Source: Bacteroides sp. (GTDB taxonomy: Bacteria > Bacteroidota > Bacteroidia > Bacteroidales > Muribaculaceae). Taken from it: DNA of 64,000 bases. This document shows positions 16,931-27,647 of this stretch, piece by piece. Numbering within the stretch: position 1 is the first letter of the stretch; every line of letters starts with the position of its first letter. The stretch lies in contig JAMPEM010000007.1 in NCBI GenBank assembly GCA_023665145.1, forward strand, positions 28,532 to 92,531, read 5' to 3'. The notes below the pieces were generated by a model, which was not told the origin of the DNA, did not search any database, and saw only the letters and a program-made list of their open reading frames with translations. The translations under genes and the position numbers were made by a program.

Positions 16931-19747
16931 TTAATCTGCATTTGATCCTTTCAACTTCATCCTCAAATACTTCCCGGTATAAGATTTTTTGCACTCTGCC
17001 ACTTCTTCAGGGGTACCAGCCACTACTATCTCTCCACCTTCCTTTCCACCCTCCGGACCAATATCTATCACATAATCCGCACATTTTATCACCTCCATAT
17101 TGTGCTCAATAATTACGACTGTATGACCACGCTCCACAAGCCTGCGCAATGATTTCATCAAAGTCGATATATCATGAAAATGTAATCCGGTAGTTGGCTC
17201 ATCGAAAATAAACAATGTAGGCTGCATCTTCTCTTGACTCAAATAATATGCCAATTTCACACGCTGATTTTCACCTCCTGACAGAGTAGATGAAGATTGT
17301 CCAAGCTTTATATATCCCAAACCGACATCAAGCAACGGCTGAAGACGGCGTATTATTCTGCGCTCATCCGTACCTTCATGCTCTTTCAAAAACTTAACAC
17401 ATTCTATCACACTCATCTCAAGAAAATCATATATTGACTTTCCTCGATATTTTACATCTAACACCTCCTCTTTAAATCGTTTACCATGACACTCTTCACA
17501 TGGGATGGTTATATCGGCCATAAACTGCATTGGAATCGTCACAGTCCCCTCTCCTTTACATTCCTCACATCTTCCACCTTCAGCATTAAACGAAAAATAT
17601 GCCGGAGTAAATCCCATCTGTTGCGACAAGGGCTGCCGCGCAAACAATTGTCGAATCTCATCAAAAGCCTTAAGATACGTCGCCGGATTGCTCCTTGATG
17701 ACGCACCGATTGGATTCTGATCTATAAACTCAACAGCCGATATACTGTTGATATCTCCTGATAACTCGCGAAAACTCCCCGGAGCATCACATACATCGCC
17801 CAACCCTCGCTTCACCGCACGATACAGGATATCGCGGACAAGTGTAGATTTCCCACTGCCGCTCACACCGGTCACTACAGTCATCACGCCCAATGGGAAT
17901 CTGACATCCAAATTCTTCAGATTATTCGCACACGCTCCCTTTACTTCAATATATTTTTTCCACGGCCTTCGCATCGGATCATACTTTATCTCTCTGCGAC
18001 CATTTAGATAATCAAGTGTATATCCACGAGTTTTTTCACCATTATTTATCGAATCTTTCAAATTTCCCTGATATACTATCTCACCTCCATGAATTCCCGC
18101 ATCAGGTCCTATATCAACAATCTCATCTGCAGCCAACATGATATCCTCATCATGTTCCACCACGATGACCGTATTGCCTATATCCCGTAAATGCTTCAAT
18201 ACATTTATCAAACGTTCCGTATCCCGTGAATGAAGGCCTATCGATGGTTCATCAAGAATATATAAAGATCCGACAAGAGCCGAGCCCAATGATGTCGCAA
18301 GATTGATTCGCTGACTTTCACCTCCCGATAATGTATTGCTGGGCCTGCTTAAAGTCAAATATCCCAATCCTACATCTATCATAAAGTGAAGTCTACTGCG
18401 AATTTCTTTCATAACTCTCTGTCCTATTCTGGCATAAACGCCTTCAAGTTCCAGGTTGTCAAAGAAATATTTTAATTCCGTCAACGACATTTCACTAAGC
18501 TCGGTAATGCTCTTACCCCCTACCTTTACATATTCTACATCCGGACGTAATCTGCTGCCGTGACATTCTGGACACAAAGTTTTTCCTCTATAGCGTGCTT
18601 TAAGAACTCTATACTGTATCTTATATTGATTCTCATCAACCCATCTGAAGAAACCGTCAATCCCTTGCCATGATCCTTTCCCATGCCATAAAATATCATG
18701 TTCCTCTCTAGTCAAATCTTTATACGGCTTATGGATGGGGAATCCTATTGAAGAGGCCATACGGATTAATTCCGATTTCCATTCTCCCATCTTCTCCCCT
18801 CTGAAACATTGAACAGCATCCTCATAAAAAGACCTGGACACATCGGGAACAACTAAATCTTCGCTTATCCCCATTATCTTCCCAAACCCTTCACACACCC
18901 GGCACGCGCCATAAGGATTATTGAAATTAAACATCAAATCATTAGGCTCTCTAAATGTAAGTCCGTCGGCTTCAAAGAGGTTGGAAAATTTATAACTTTT
19001 AATACCATCATCCGTCCATGCCTTAAGAATACACTCATTATGTCCTTCATACCAGGCAGTTTCAACGGAATCAGTCATCCTACTAACGACCTCACTGTCT
19101 AAAGACGATCTAACCCTGTCTATCAAGAGATTCCCCCCCTCATAAAGCTTTATATCCTTCTCCGATCCGGATAGAATCTCTGCAATCTCCTTAAACTCAC
19201 CGTCACATTCTAATCTGGAATAACCCTCTTGAAGATATATCTTTATCTGTTCGCCAAAAGTTCTACCCTCAGGCACCTTTATCGGTGATAATATCGCAAT
19301 ACGTGTTCCTTCAGGCATACTTGTCCCGACTTTGACCACATCTGCCACATTATGCTTACGCACCTCTCTACCACTTACCGGAGAGATAGTCTTGCCCACA
19401 CGGCTAAAAAGCATACGCATATAATCAGATATTTCAGTTGAGGTACCCACAGTACTTCGCGGATTTCGTGTATTTACCTTCTGCTCTATAGCTATTGCCG
19501 GTGGCAAACCTTTTATATAGTCACATTCCGGTTTTGGCATACGCCCCAAAAATTGGCGGGCATATGCAGACAGCGATTCAACGTATCTACGTTGACCCTC
19601 CGCATATAATGTATCAAAAGCAAGAGATGACTTACCGCTGCCACTGACTCCCGTCATGACATACAGGCGATTCAGCGGCAAAGTCAAATCCACCCCCTTT
19701 AAATTATTCACCCTTACCCCTTTCGCTTCTATCTTTCCCGTTTTCAT
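16931..19747 (-). CDS. uvrA: Excinuclease ABC subunit A
   Basis: 938 residues, the normal UvrA length. Two ABC ATPase modules are visible, each with a Walker A GVSGSGKS (near residue 34 and near 630) and an LSGGE signature. Zinc-binding CxxC pairs occur in both halves (ACRVCEGFG, LCPECHGS, RCEECKGEG, PCEECHG). UvrA recognises bulky DNA lesions with UvrB in nucleotide excision repair. A small lipoprotein gene is coupled downstream, and a P-loop kinase gene lies 60 bp upstream on the same strand. Confidence 0.98.
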   Translation of the reverse strand: MKTGKIEAKGVRVNNLKGVDLTLPLNRLYVMTGVSGSGKSSLAFDTLYAEGQRRYVESLSAYARQFLGRMPKPECDYIKGLPPAIAIEQKVNTRNPRSTVGTSTEISDYMRMLFSRVGKTISPVSGREVRKHNVADVVKVGTSMPEGTRIAILSPIKVPEGRTFGEQIKIYLQEGYSRLECDGEFKEIAEILSGSEKDIKLYEGGNLLIDRVRSSLDSEVVSRMTDSVETAWYEGHNECILKAWTDDGIKSYKFSNLFEADGLTFREPNDLMFNFNNPYGACRVCEGFGKIMGISEDLVVPDVSRSFYEDAVQCFRGEKMGEWKSELIRMASSIGFPIHKPYKDLTREEHDILWHGKGSWQGIDGFFRWVDENQYKIQYRVLKARYRGKTLCPECHGSRLRPDVEYVKVGGKSITELSEMSLTELKYFFDNLELEGVYARIGQRVMKEIRSRLHFMIDVGLGYLTLSRPSNTLSGGESQRINLATSLGSALVGSLYILDEPSIGLHSRDTERLINVLKHLRDIGNTVIVVEHDEDIMLAADEIVDIGPDAGIHGGEIVYQGNLKDSINNGEKTRGYTLDYLNGRREIKYDPMRRPWKKYIEVKGACANNLKNLDVRFPLGVMTVVTGVSGSGKSTLVRDILYRAVKRGLGDVCDAPGSFRELSGDINSISAVEFIDQNPIGASSRSNPATYLKAFDEIRQLFARQPLSQQMGFTPAYFSFNAEGGRCEECKGEGTVTIPMQFMADITIPCEECHGKRFKEEVLDVKYRGKSIYDFLEMSVIECVKFLKEHEGTDERRIIRRLQPLLDVGLGYIKLGQSSSTLSGGENQRVKLAYYLSQEKMQPTLFIFDEPTTGLHFHDISTLMKSLRRLVERGHTVVIIEHNMEVIKCADYVIDIGPEGGKEGGEIVVAGTPEEVAECKKSYTGKYLRMKLKGSNAD

Positions 19748-19807
19748 TTTCCGTTCCCTTTTTCTAAATATTATATTTCCCTTTTCAAAAATTTTATCTT
19801 AAAAATA

Positions 19808-20308
19808 TTATTTCAATCCATTGAAACTATCCACCGTTAAATATCCCTCATCCTTCTGAGGAATCTCAAAATTATCCATGAACCTATCTAATTCATCCTC
19901 GGACACTTTAATCTCATTTGGATTTTTCCCTTCGCGCATTCTCAAACGTTCCGTTAATACGCTTTTCGGTGCAGTCAAATAATAGCGTCTCACATTTGCG
20001 CCCGATTCCTTGGCCACTCTCTCAAACTCCTCCCGTTTGAACCGTTTACACAAACAACTGTCTATTACTACTTTCTTACCCAAGGATAGCTGTTCTTTCA
20101 TCTCCTTTCGCAGAATATCTTCCGCTTCAAGCGTCATCTTACGCCGTTCTTCTGATGGTATCATCATAAAATCACATCCATGAAGCTCCCACATTAATTC
20201 ATCCACACAAAGCCTCACATATCCTTGCTGCTCAAACTTTCGCGACATATAAGTCTTCCCTGACCCACTTACACCACAAATCAATATAACCTCAGGACTT
20301 GATTTCAT
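19808..20308 (-). CDS. P-loop ATP-binding protein (predicted small kinase)
   Basis: 166 residues. The N-terminus has a Walker A GVSGSGKT (about 13-20), followed by the charged helix pattern and late RLRMREGKNP typical of AAA_33 zeta-toxin/nucleoside-kinase-like ATPases. These phosphorylate small molecules or RNA ends; the substrate here cannot be read. No partner antitoxin or ligase is adjacent. It lies upstream of uvrA on the same strand. Confidence 0.75.
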   Translation of the reverse strand: MKSSPEVILICGVSGSGKTYMSRKFEQQGYVRLCVDELMWELHGCDFMMIPSEERRKMTLEAEDILRKEMKEQLSLGKKVVIDSCLCKRFKREEFERVAKESGANVRRYYLTAPKSVLTERLRMREGKNPNEIKVSEDELDRFMDNFEIPQKDEGYLTVDSFNGLK

Positions 20309-20359
20309 CTTGATACCTTACTCAGATAATTCAATATTTATCGGACAAACATAAAACAG

Positions 20360-20402
20360 CTTCCGCCAATCATCCACTTATATAACGGATTTTTGGCGGA
20401 AG
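20360..20402 (-). terminator. groES-groEL terminator
   Basis: CTTCCGCCAA (20360-20369) pairs perfectly with TTGGCGGAAG (20393-20402), 30 bp past the groEL stop. Confidence 0.75.
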
Positions 20403-20431
20403 TGTTGTATCAAAATTCAGTTAAGAACGGC

Positions 20432-22365
<1,934 letters not shown>

Positions 22366-22517
22366 TTTCAAGTATCTGTTTTAAAGTTCTGTTTCTAAAA
22401 TTCCTTCTATATCAAAAAACGTGCCAAACAAACCATAATCTTGTCCCGACACTTATCTTACAACAATCTCCACACTTCGATAGTTCATCCCCTTAAACCC
22501 TTTTAGCTTATTAACAA

Positions 22518-23270
22518 CTAATAATTAAGCAAATAACACTTCACCTTCCCAACCGGCAAACTCCCTTGCAACAACACGGGAACATGTCTGCCATCTGCAG
22601 AAAGCCATGCATCAATATCATCACTTGATTTCTTCCTGCCTTCTGTAGTAAAGCGAAATTTTATATGATATGCCTTAATCTTCTTTTTATTTCTGAGAGT
22701 AACTGTCTCTATCCCAATATTTTTAATAGTCAAAGTCTCAGATTTTGAACCGGAGAAGACTGTACACTTCTCCGTCTTACCCGGCTTCATGTTGTTATAA
22801 TCAAGAGTTCGCAAATAATAAAACACCGAAAGCATATCAAACGTAGGACCTGAAGCACTCAAATTATTGCCCGAGGTAGACCTCTTACCTTTTTTTTCCC
22901 TGTAACGTGTACATTTCCCCAAAGTAATATTGCCACTCCTACTATAATTAATGACATCCTTGGCATATTTGTCACCCTCATGTGCCACTTTGACATATTT
23001 GACAGGCCTAAGTCCCGATTTATTCACAACCGATGTTAATGTATCACGAACCATAAACACCTTGTCAGCCCACGGCTTAGTCTTACCCGTAAGCACAATC
23101 TTATAATTTGCACCGCTATTGGTCAACGTCAACTGAGCCTCACCCGCATCTTTATGAACCACCCCCCATTTATACGTAACTACATAATTAAGCCTCTCAT
23201 TGGCAAAATCCGCTTTCATTCCCAAAAATCCACAGAGTACAAGTGATATTGAAACAAATAATCGACTCAT
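22518..23270 (-). CDS. DUF3108 domain-containing secreted protein
   Basis: About 250 residues. I chose the ATG at 23270 because a GGAGG lies just before it and it gives a clean signal peptide (MSRLFVSISLVLCGFLG); the frame continues up to an ATG at 23306. The mature protein has the DUF3108 beta-rich pattern (FANERLNYVVTYKWGVVHKDAGEA, later LSADGRHVPVLL). These proteins are periplasmic or outer-membrane-associated with unknown function. It is apparently monocistronic; no terminator was clear. Confidence 0.78.
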   Translation of the reverse strand: MSRLFVSISLVLCGFLGMKADFANERLNYVVTYKWGVVHKDAGEAQLTLTNSGANYKIVLTGKTKPWADKVFMVRDTLTSVVNKSGLRPVKYVKVAHEGDKYAKDVINYSRSGNITLGKCTRYREKKGKRSTSGNNLSASGPTFDMLSVFYYLRTLDYNNMKPGKTEKCTVFSGSKSETLTIKNIGIETVTLRNKKKIKAYHIKFRFTTEGRKKSSDDIDAWLSADGRHVPVLLQGSLPVGKVKCYLLNY

Positions 23271-23436
23271 CACACCTCCCAACATATTACTAAAATTATT
23301 CATCATTACATATTTTATATCTTAGACTATAAGAATATAACAAGGTTTATTACTATAAGTCAGTTTAATTGGTCAAAATCTCCCTGATATTATCGAAAAA
23401 TATTTGTAAAAGTTTTTTAGTATCGGTTTTAAATTG

Positions 23437-23444
23437 TAATTTTG
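23437..23444 (+). promoter_or_regulatory. -7 box upstream of serC
   Basis: TAATTTTG matches TAnnTTTG and lies 36 bp before the serC ATG. The -33 region is T-rich without an exact TTTG at 19-20 nt. Confidence 0.45.
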
Positions 23445-23480
23445 TGCAAAATTTCATACAACCTAAAAATTTAAATTGTC

Positions 23481-24551
23481 ATGAAGAAGCATAATTTCTA
23501 TGCCGGGCCGAGTATCCTCAGCCCTTACACAATCCAAAACACGGCTGACGCAGTGATAAATTTCGCCGACATGGGACTCTCTATCCTCGAAATTTCACAC
23601 CGTTCAAAGCAGTTCCAAGCTGTTGTAGACGAAGCAGTTGCTCTCACTAAAGAGCTTCTCAACGTCCCCGAAGGTTATAGCGTTCTCTTCCTCGGTGGCG
23701 GTGCTTCTCTCCAATTCGCAATGTCTGCAATGAACTTCCTCAACAAGAAAGCCGCTTATCTCGACACCGGCGTTTGGGCATCAAAAGCCATCAAGGAAGC
23801 CAAACTCTTCGGTGAAGTGGATGTTGTAGCTTCATCTAAAGATAAAAACTACAACTATATCCCTAAGAACTACACTGTTCCGACCGATGTAGACTATTTC
23901 CACTACACCTCTAACAACACTATCTACGGTACTGAAATCCACGAAGATCCCGATGTACCCGTACGCATGATTTGCGACATGAGCTCCGATATTTTCTCTC
24001 GTCCCGTTGACGTGTCTAAATATGACCTCATATACGCAGGTGCTCAGAAAAACCTTGCACCCTCAGGTGTGACTATCTGCATCGTTAAAGATTCAGCTCT
24101 CGGTCACGTAGATCGCGTTATCCCTACCATGCTCAAATATCAGACTCATGTAGACAAGGGTTCAATGTTCAACACTCCTCCCGTACTCCCCATCTACGCT
24201 GCACTTCAAACTCTTAAATACTACAAATCAATCGGTGGTATCGAGGCTATCCAAAAAATCAACATTGCAAAAGCTGAGAAACTATACAATGCTATTGATA
24301 ACAGCAAAATGTTCGTAGCATGTGTTCCCGCTAAAGAAGACCGCTCTTTGATGAATGTTACCTTCGTAATGAAGCCTGAATACAAAGAGTTTGAAAAAGA
24401 ATTTGTAGACTTCGCAACTGCTCAAGGCATGATGGGTATCAAGGGCCACAGAGACGTTGGCGGTTTCCGCGCTTCCCTCTACAATGCTCTTCCGATGGAA
24501 AGCGTTGACGCTCTTATCGAGTGCATGCACGAGTTTGAGGCTAAACACTAA
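23481..24551 (+). CDS. serC: Phosphoserine aminotransferase
   Basis: 356 residues. Family features are the opening [36 protein letters not shown], and the PLP-binding Lys in [12 protein letters not shown]. It converts 3-phosphohydroxypyruvate and glutamate to phosphoserine in serine synthesis. It is followed 24 bp later by serA, so consecutive steps are co-expressed. The codon use looks adapted for high expression. Confidence 0.96.
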   Translation: MKKHNFYAGPSILSPYTIQNTADAVINFADMGLSILEISHRSKQFQAVVDEAVALTKELLNVPEGYSVLFLGGGASLQFAMSAMNFLNKKAAYLDTGVWASKAIKEAKLFGEVDVVASSKDKNYNYIPKNYTVPTDVDYFHYTSNNTIYGTEIHEDPDVPVRMICDMSSDIFSRPVDVSKYDLIYAGAQKNLAPSGVTICIVKDSALGHVDRVIPTMLKYQTHVDKGSMFNTPPVLPIYAALQTLKYYKSIGGIEAIQKINIAKAEKLYNAIDNSKMFVACVPAKEDRSLMNVTFVMKPEYKEFEKEFVDFATAQGMMGIKGHRDVGGFRASLYNALPMESVDALIECMHEFEAKH

Positions 24552-24575
24552 TTCCCCCTTTCAAGAATTATCACA

Positions 24576-25493
24576 ATGAAAATACTTGTTTTCACAGAAA
24601 AACCATTCGCTCCTGCTGCCGTTAAAGCAATCAGCGACGTGGTGAACGCTTCAGGCAACGACCTTGAGGTTGTAGAACGCGGCACTCGCGAAGACCTCCT
24701 CAACGCAGTCAAAAATGCTAACGGACTTATCGTTCGTTCAGACGTTATTGACGCTGAAGTAATGGATGCAGCTCCCGAACTCAAAGTTATTGTTCGCGCA
24801 GGTGCCGGTTACGACAATATTGACCTAAAAGCAGCAACTGACCACAAAATCTGTGTTATGAACACACCTGGTCAGAACTCAAATGCTGTTGCCGAACTCG
24901 TATTCGGTATGGTAGTAATGATGTGCCGCAATCAATACAACGGGACATCAGGTTCTGAACTGAAGGGTAAAAGCCTTGGCATCTACGCCTTCGGACAAGT
25001 TGGACGCAATGTAGCTCGTATAGCCAAAGGTTTCGACATGAAGGTAGAGGCTCTTGACGTATTCGTTCCGGATGAAGTAATCGAAGCTGAGGGCGTCACT
25101 CCCCTTCACAACGTTGATGAACTTTTCTCACGCAACCAATTCGTATCACTTCACATCCCCGCTACCCCGCAAACTAAGAATTCCATCGGTTACGACTTGG
25201 TGATAAAAATGCCGAAAAATGGCGTTTTAATCAACACCGCTCGTAAGGAAGTAATTGACGAAGAAGGGCTTATCAAAGCTCTTGAAGAACGTCCTGACCT
25301 TCGTTACGTTTCCGACATCAAACCCGGTATTGCTGAAGAATTTGAGAATAAATTTGCAGCTCGCGTATTCTTTACTCCTAAGAAAATGGGGGCTCAGACT
25401 GCAGAAGCCAATTTCAATGCAGGCGTTGCTGCCGCAGAGCAGACAATCGCTTACCTCAAAGACGGATGGAATAAATTCCAAGTTAACAAATAA
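24576..25493 (+). CDS. serA: D-3-phosphoglycerate dehydrogenase, short Bacteroidetes type
   Basis: 305 residues: an NAD-dependent 2-hydroxyacid dehydrogenase without the C-terminal ACT regulatory domain of E. coli SerA. The Rossmann segment (GIYAFGQVGRNVARIA) and the conserved NTARKEVIDEEGL are present. The position that usually carries the catalytic His (TPHxG) reads TPKKMGAQT. The operon with serC argues strongly for the serine pathway despite this. With no ACT domain, serine feedback inhibition of the usual kind is unlikely. A terminator follows. Confidence 0.88.
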   Translation: MKILVFTEKPFAPAAVKAISDVVNASGNDLEVVERGTREDLLNAVKNANGLIVRSDVIDAEVMDAAPELKVIVRAGAGYDNIDLKAATDHKICVMNTPGQNSNAVAELVFGMVVMMCRNQYNGTSGSELKGKSLGIYAFGQVGRNVARIAKGFDMKVEALDVFVPDEVIEAEGVTPLHNVDELFSRNQFVSLHIPATPQTKNSIGYDLVIKMPKNGVLINTARKEVIDEEGLIKALEERPDLRYVSDIKPGIAEEFENKFAARVFFTPKKMGAQTAEANFNAGVAAAEQTIAYLKDGWNKFQVNK

Positions 25494-25518
25494 TACTTCC
25501 CAAAGCATTATAAACATA

Positions 25519-25549
25519 AAAATCCGGGGACATTTCATCCCCGGATTTT
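25519..25549 (+). terminator. serC-serA terminator
   Basis: AAAATCCGGGGA (25519-25530) pairs perfectly with TCCCCGGATTTT (25538-25549) around a 7-nt loop. Confidence 0.85.
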
Positions 25550-25591
25550 CTATAAACCATCATAAGTGGGTTGAATCATATCTCTGAATCA

Positions 25592-25632
25592 AAAAAGTGG
25601 AATCATGGATTACAAGCACGATTCCACTTTTT
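25592..25632 (-). terminator. Terminator of the leucine-rich-repeat protein gene
   Basis: AAAAAGTGGAATC (25592-25604) pairs with GATTCCACTTTTT (25620-25632), 17 bp past the stop of the minus-strand gene. It could act in both directions, since the + strand continues with a T run. Confidence 0.75.
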
Positions 25633-25648
25633 AATTTTTTTTGTAATC

Positions 25649-27484
25649 CTATCTTACGACAATCTTTCCTATTTTCCCTCCCTTACGCACTATATATATG
25701 CCCGGAACAATATATTCATTATTGACACGCACTCCGTTAAGATTGAAGTATTCAGTTGGCATAGAGGAATTATCATCCACTACATCATCTATACCCAAAT
25801 CTGTAACCACTACAGCACAGGCCACAGAATGTGTCACACCATACCCGTCAATCAGAGAGTAAGTGATATTTGCAGAACCATTACCTACAGATTTAACCAC
25901 ACCATTCTCAACCGTTGCGACTTTCTGATTTGAAGATGTCCACTTTTCTGATTTTACTGTCACGTCATCATCTTTTTCTATCTCGACTTTAAGAATCATA
26001 GACTCCCCTATCTTATTGAATTTAAGTTCAGACGAGCTCAGATTCACATTAACGTCACCCATCTCACGGAAATTACTGAAATATGCCCATGACATATAAT
26101 AGTCTTGCACGGTTCCCTTCGGAACATATACTATAGCATCTGAAGGCACACCCTTCAGACAATTATACATTAGTACCGGAGGTATTTTACTTAAAACATA
26201 TATATTTCTTAAATTACTGCAACCGGCAAAGGACTCCCATTCCAATTTCCTCACTGATTCAGGAAGAGTAAGTGAGGTTAGTGAGGAACATGAATCAAAA
26301 GCATTGCTGTTAATGATTGATATCCCATCCGGAATAGTTACAGATGTAAGGCTGCTGCATCCGTTGAACGCGAAATCTCCAATTTCAGTCAATGTGCAGG
26401 GTAATGACACTGATTTAACACTCCGGCATCCACTGAAGGCATATTTTCCTATTGTTTTAATATTATCCGGAATCTCGATCTTGATTGCAGACTCACAATC
26501 TCTATAGGCTTCAGGTCCGATTTTTGTTACTGAGTTCGGAATAACTATAGAAGTCAGAGAACTACACCCTGAAAATGTACTTTCCTCTATAGTTTTCAAT
26601 GAGTTTGACATTCTTATCGATTTCAGTCCGGTACAACCCTTGAATGCACCTTTCCCGATATTTTCAACAGCATCAGTCATCTCTATGGAAGTAATTCCCA
26701 CGCAACTCTCCAATGCTGATTCAGCGATATCAGTTGTGTAATCCGGAATATCCAATTTTCCGGGACGCGCACACGGATATGAAACAAGTATCCTGTGATC
26801 CTCACCATTTACAGAACTGTAAACTGCTCCATCCAGAGAGTTGACAATCGGATTCCCCTCCTCAACTATAATCTCTTTAAGTGAAGTGCAACCAACAAAC
26901 GGATTATGATAGAGATTCCACCCGAACTTTCTCACACTTTTCGGAATTGTGATACTTGTAAGCGATGTACAATATGAAAAGGAATTTGGCTCTATACTAA
27001 CCACTGCATGAGGGATATTAACCGATTTAAGAGAAGTCATTTTGCAACATGCCATTTCATCAATTCTAACAACCGATTCAGGAATCTCAAGAGAAGTTAT
27101 TGAGGAGCAATTGTAGAACCCTCTCAATACTTCTATTGAATCGGGCAATTTTACATATTTCATATTAGAACAATTGATAAATGCACCGACTTCTATATTT
27201 TTTACTGAATTCGGGATTATAACAGATGTCAATTTTGTACAGTCTTTGAAAGCCGATGCTCCTATCTGATATACGTAATAACGTGAATTCCCTGATGATA
27301 CAATCTCCGGAATAACAAGGTCTCCGGTTGGTTTATCAGCATACGGCCCATATAAATGAACAGTATGGTCAATATCTGACAAAACCCTATACCTTAAACC
27401 ATCTGTAACAAAGTTTTGAGCCATCGTCATAAAGCAAATAAAAGCTGTGGCAAGAAACGACAGCATTGTTCTTTTTAAATTCAT
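25649..27484 (-). CDS. BspA-type leucine-rich repeat surface protein
   Basis: 611 residues. A signal peptide (to about residue 23, ending MAQ) is followed by many BspA/LRR_5 repeats over about 60-430 with the pattern xIPxSVxxIGxxAFxxCSSLTSxxIP. A bacterial Ig-like segment (about 455-560: SSNQKVATVENGVVKSVGNGSANI) and a C-terminal tail (EYFNLNGVRV, PGIYIVRKG, ending KIVVR) complete it. Such proteins are exported to the cell surface and often bind host proteins or other bacteria. The ligand is unknown. The tail resembles those of the genes at 2372 and 29602. Confidence 0.88.
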   Translation of the reverse strand: MNLKRTMLSFLATAFICFMTMAQNFVTDGLRYRVLSDIDHTVHLYGPYADKPTGDLVIPEIVSSGNSRYYVYQIGASAFKDCTKLTSVIIPNSVKNIEVGAFINCSNMKYVKLPDSIEVLRGFYNCSSITSLEIPESVVRIDEMACCKMTSLKSVNIPHAVVSIEPNSFSYCTSLTSITIPKSVRKFGWNLYHNPFVGCTSLKEIIVEEGNPIVNSLDGAVYSSVNGEDHRILVSYPCARPGKLDIPDYTTDIAESALESCVGITSIEMTDAVENIGKGAFKGCTGLKSIRMSNSLKTIEESTFSGCSSLTSIVIPNSVTKIGPEAYRDCESAIKIEIPDNIKTIGKYAFSGCRSVKSVSLPCTLTEIGDFAFNGCSSLTSVTIPDGISIINSNAFDSCSSLTSLTLPESVRKLEWESFAGCSNLRNIYVLSKIPPVLMYNCLKGVPSDAIVYVPKGTVQDYYMSWAYFSNFREMGDVNVNLSSSELKFNKIGESMILKVEIEKDDDVTVKSEKWTSSNQKVATVENGVVKSVGNGSANITYSLIDGYGVTHSVACAVVVTDLGIDDVVDDNSSMPTEYFNLNGVRVNNEYIVPGIYIVRKGGKIGKIVVR

Positions 27485-27647
27485 TTCATTTTATGATTAT
27501 AGATTAGTTATTATCAATTAGTTAAATCAAAATAAAATCAACCACTCTCCTAATCAAATATCTGATTACTTATATTTACACAAAAAATTTAATAATAACG
27601 CTTCTTATACTCACAAGTGTCATTATAAATATAATTACGAGTTATAC

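Noticed and set aside
19808-20308. P-loop kinase as a zeta-type toxin
   Set aside because: There is no adjacent small antitoxin gene, and it is placed in line with uvrA; a metabolic or nucleic-acid kinase is at least as likely.
26000-27300. Repeats in the leucine-rich gene as a DNA-level tandem array or CRISPR
   Set aside because: The periodicity is at protein level; the DNA units have diverged and there are no constant repeats with unique spacers.
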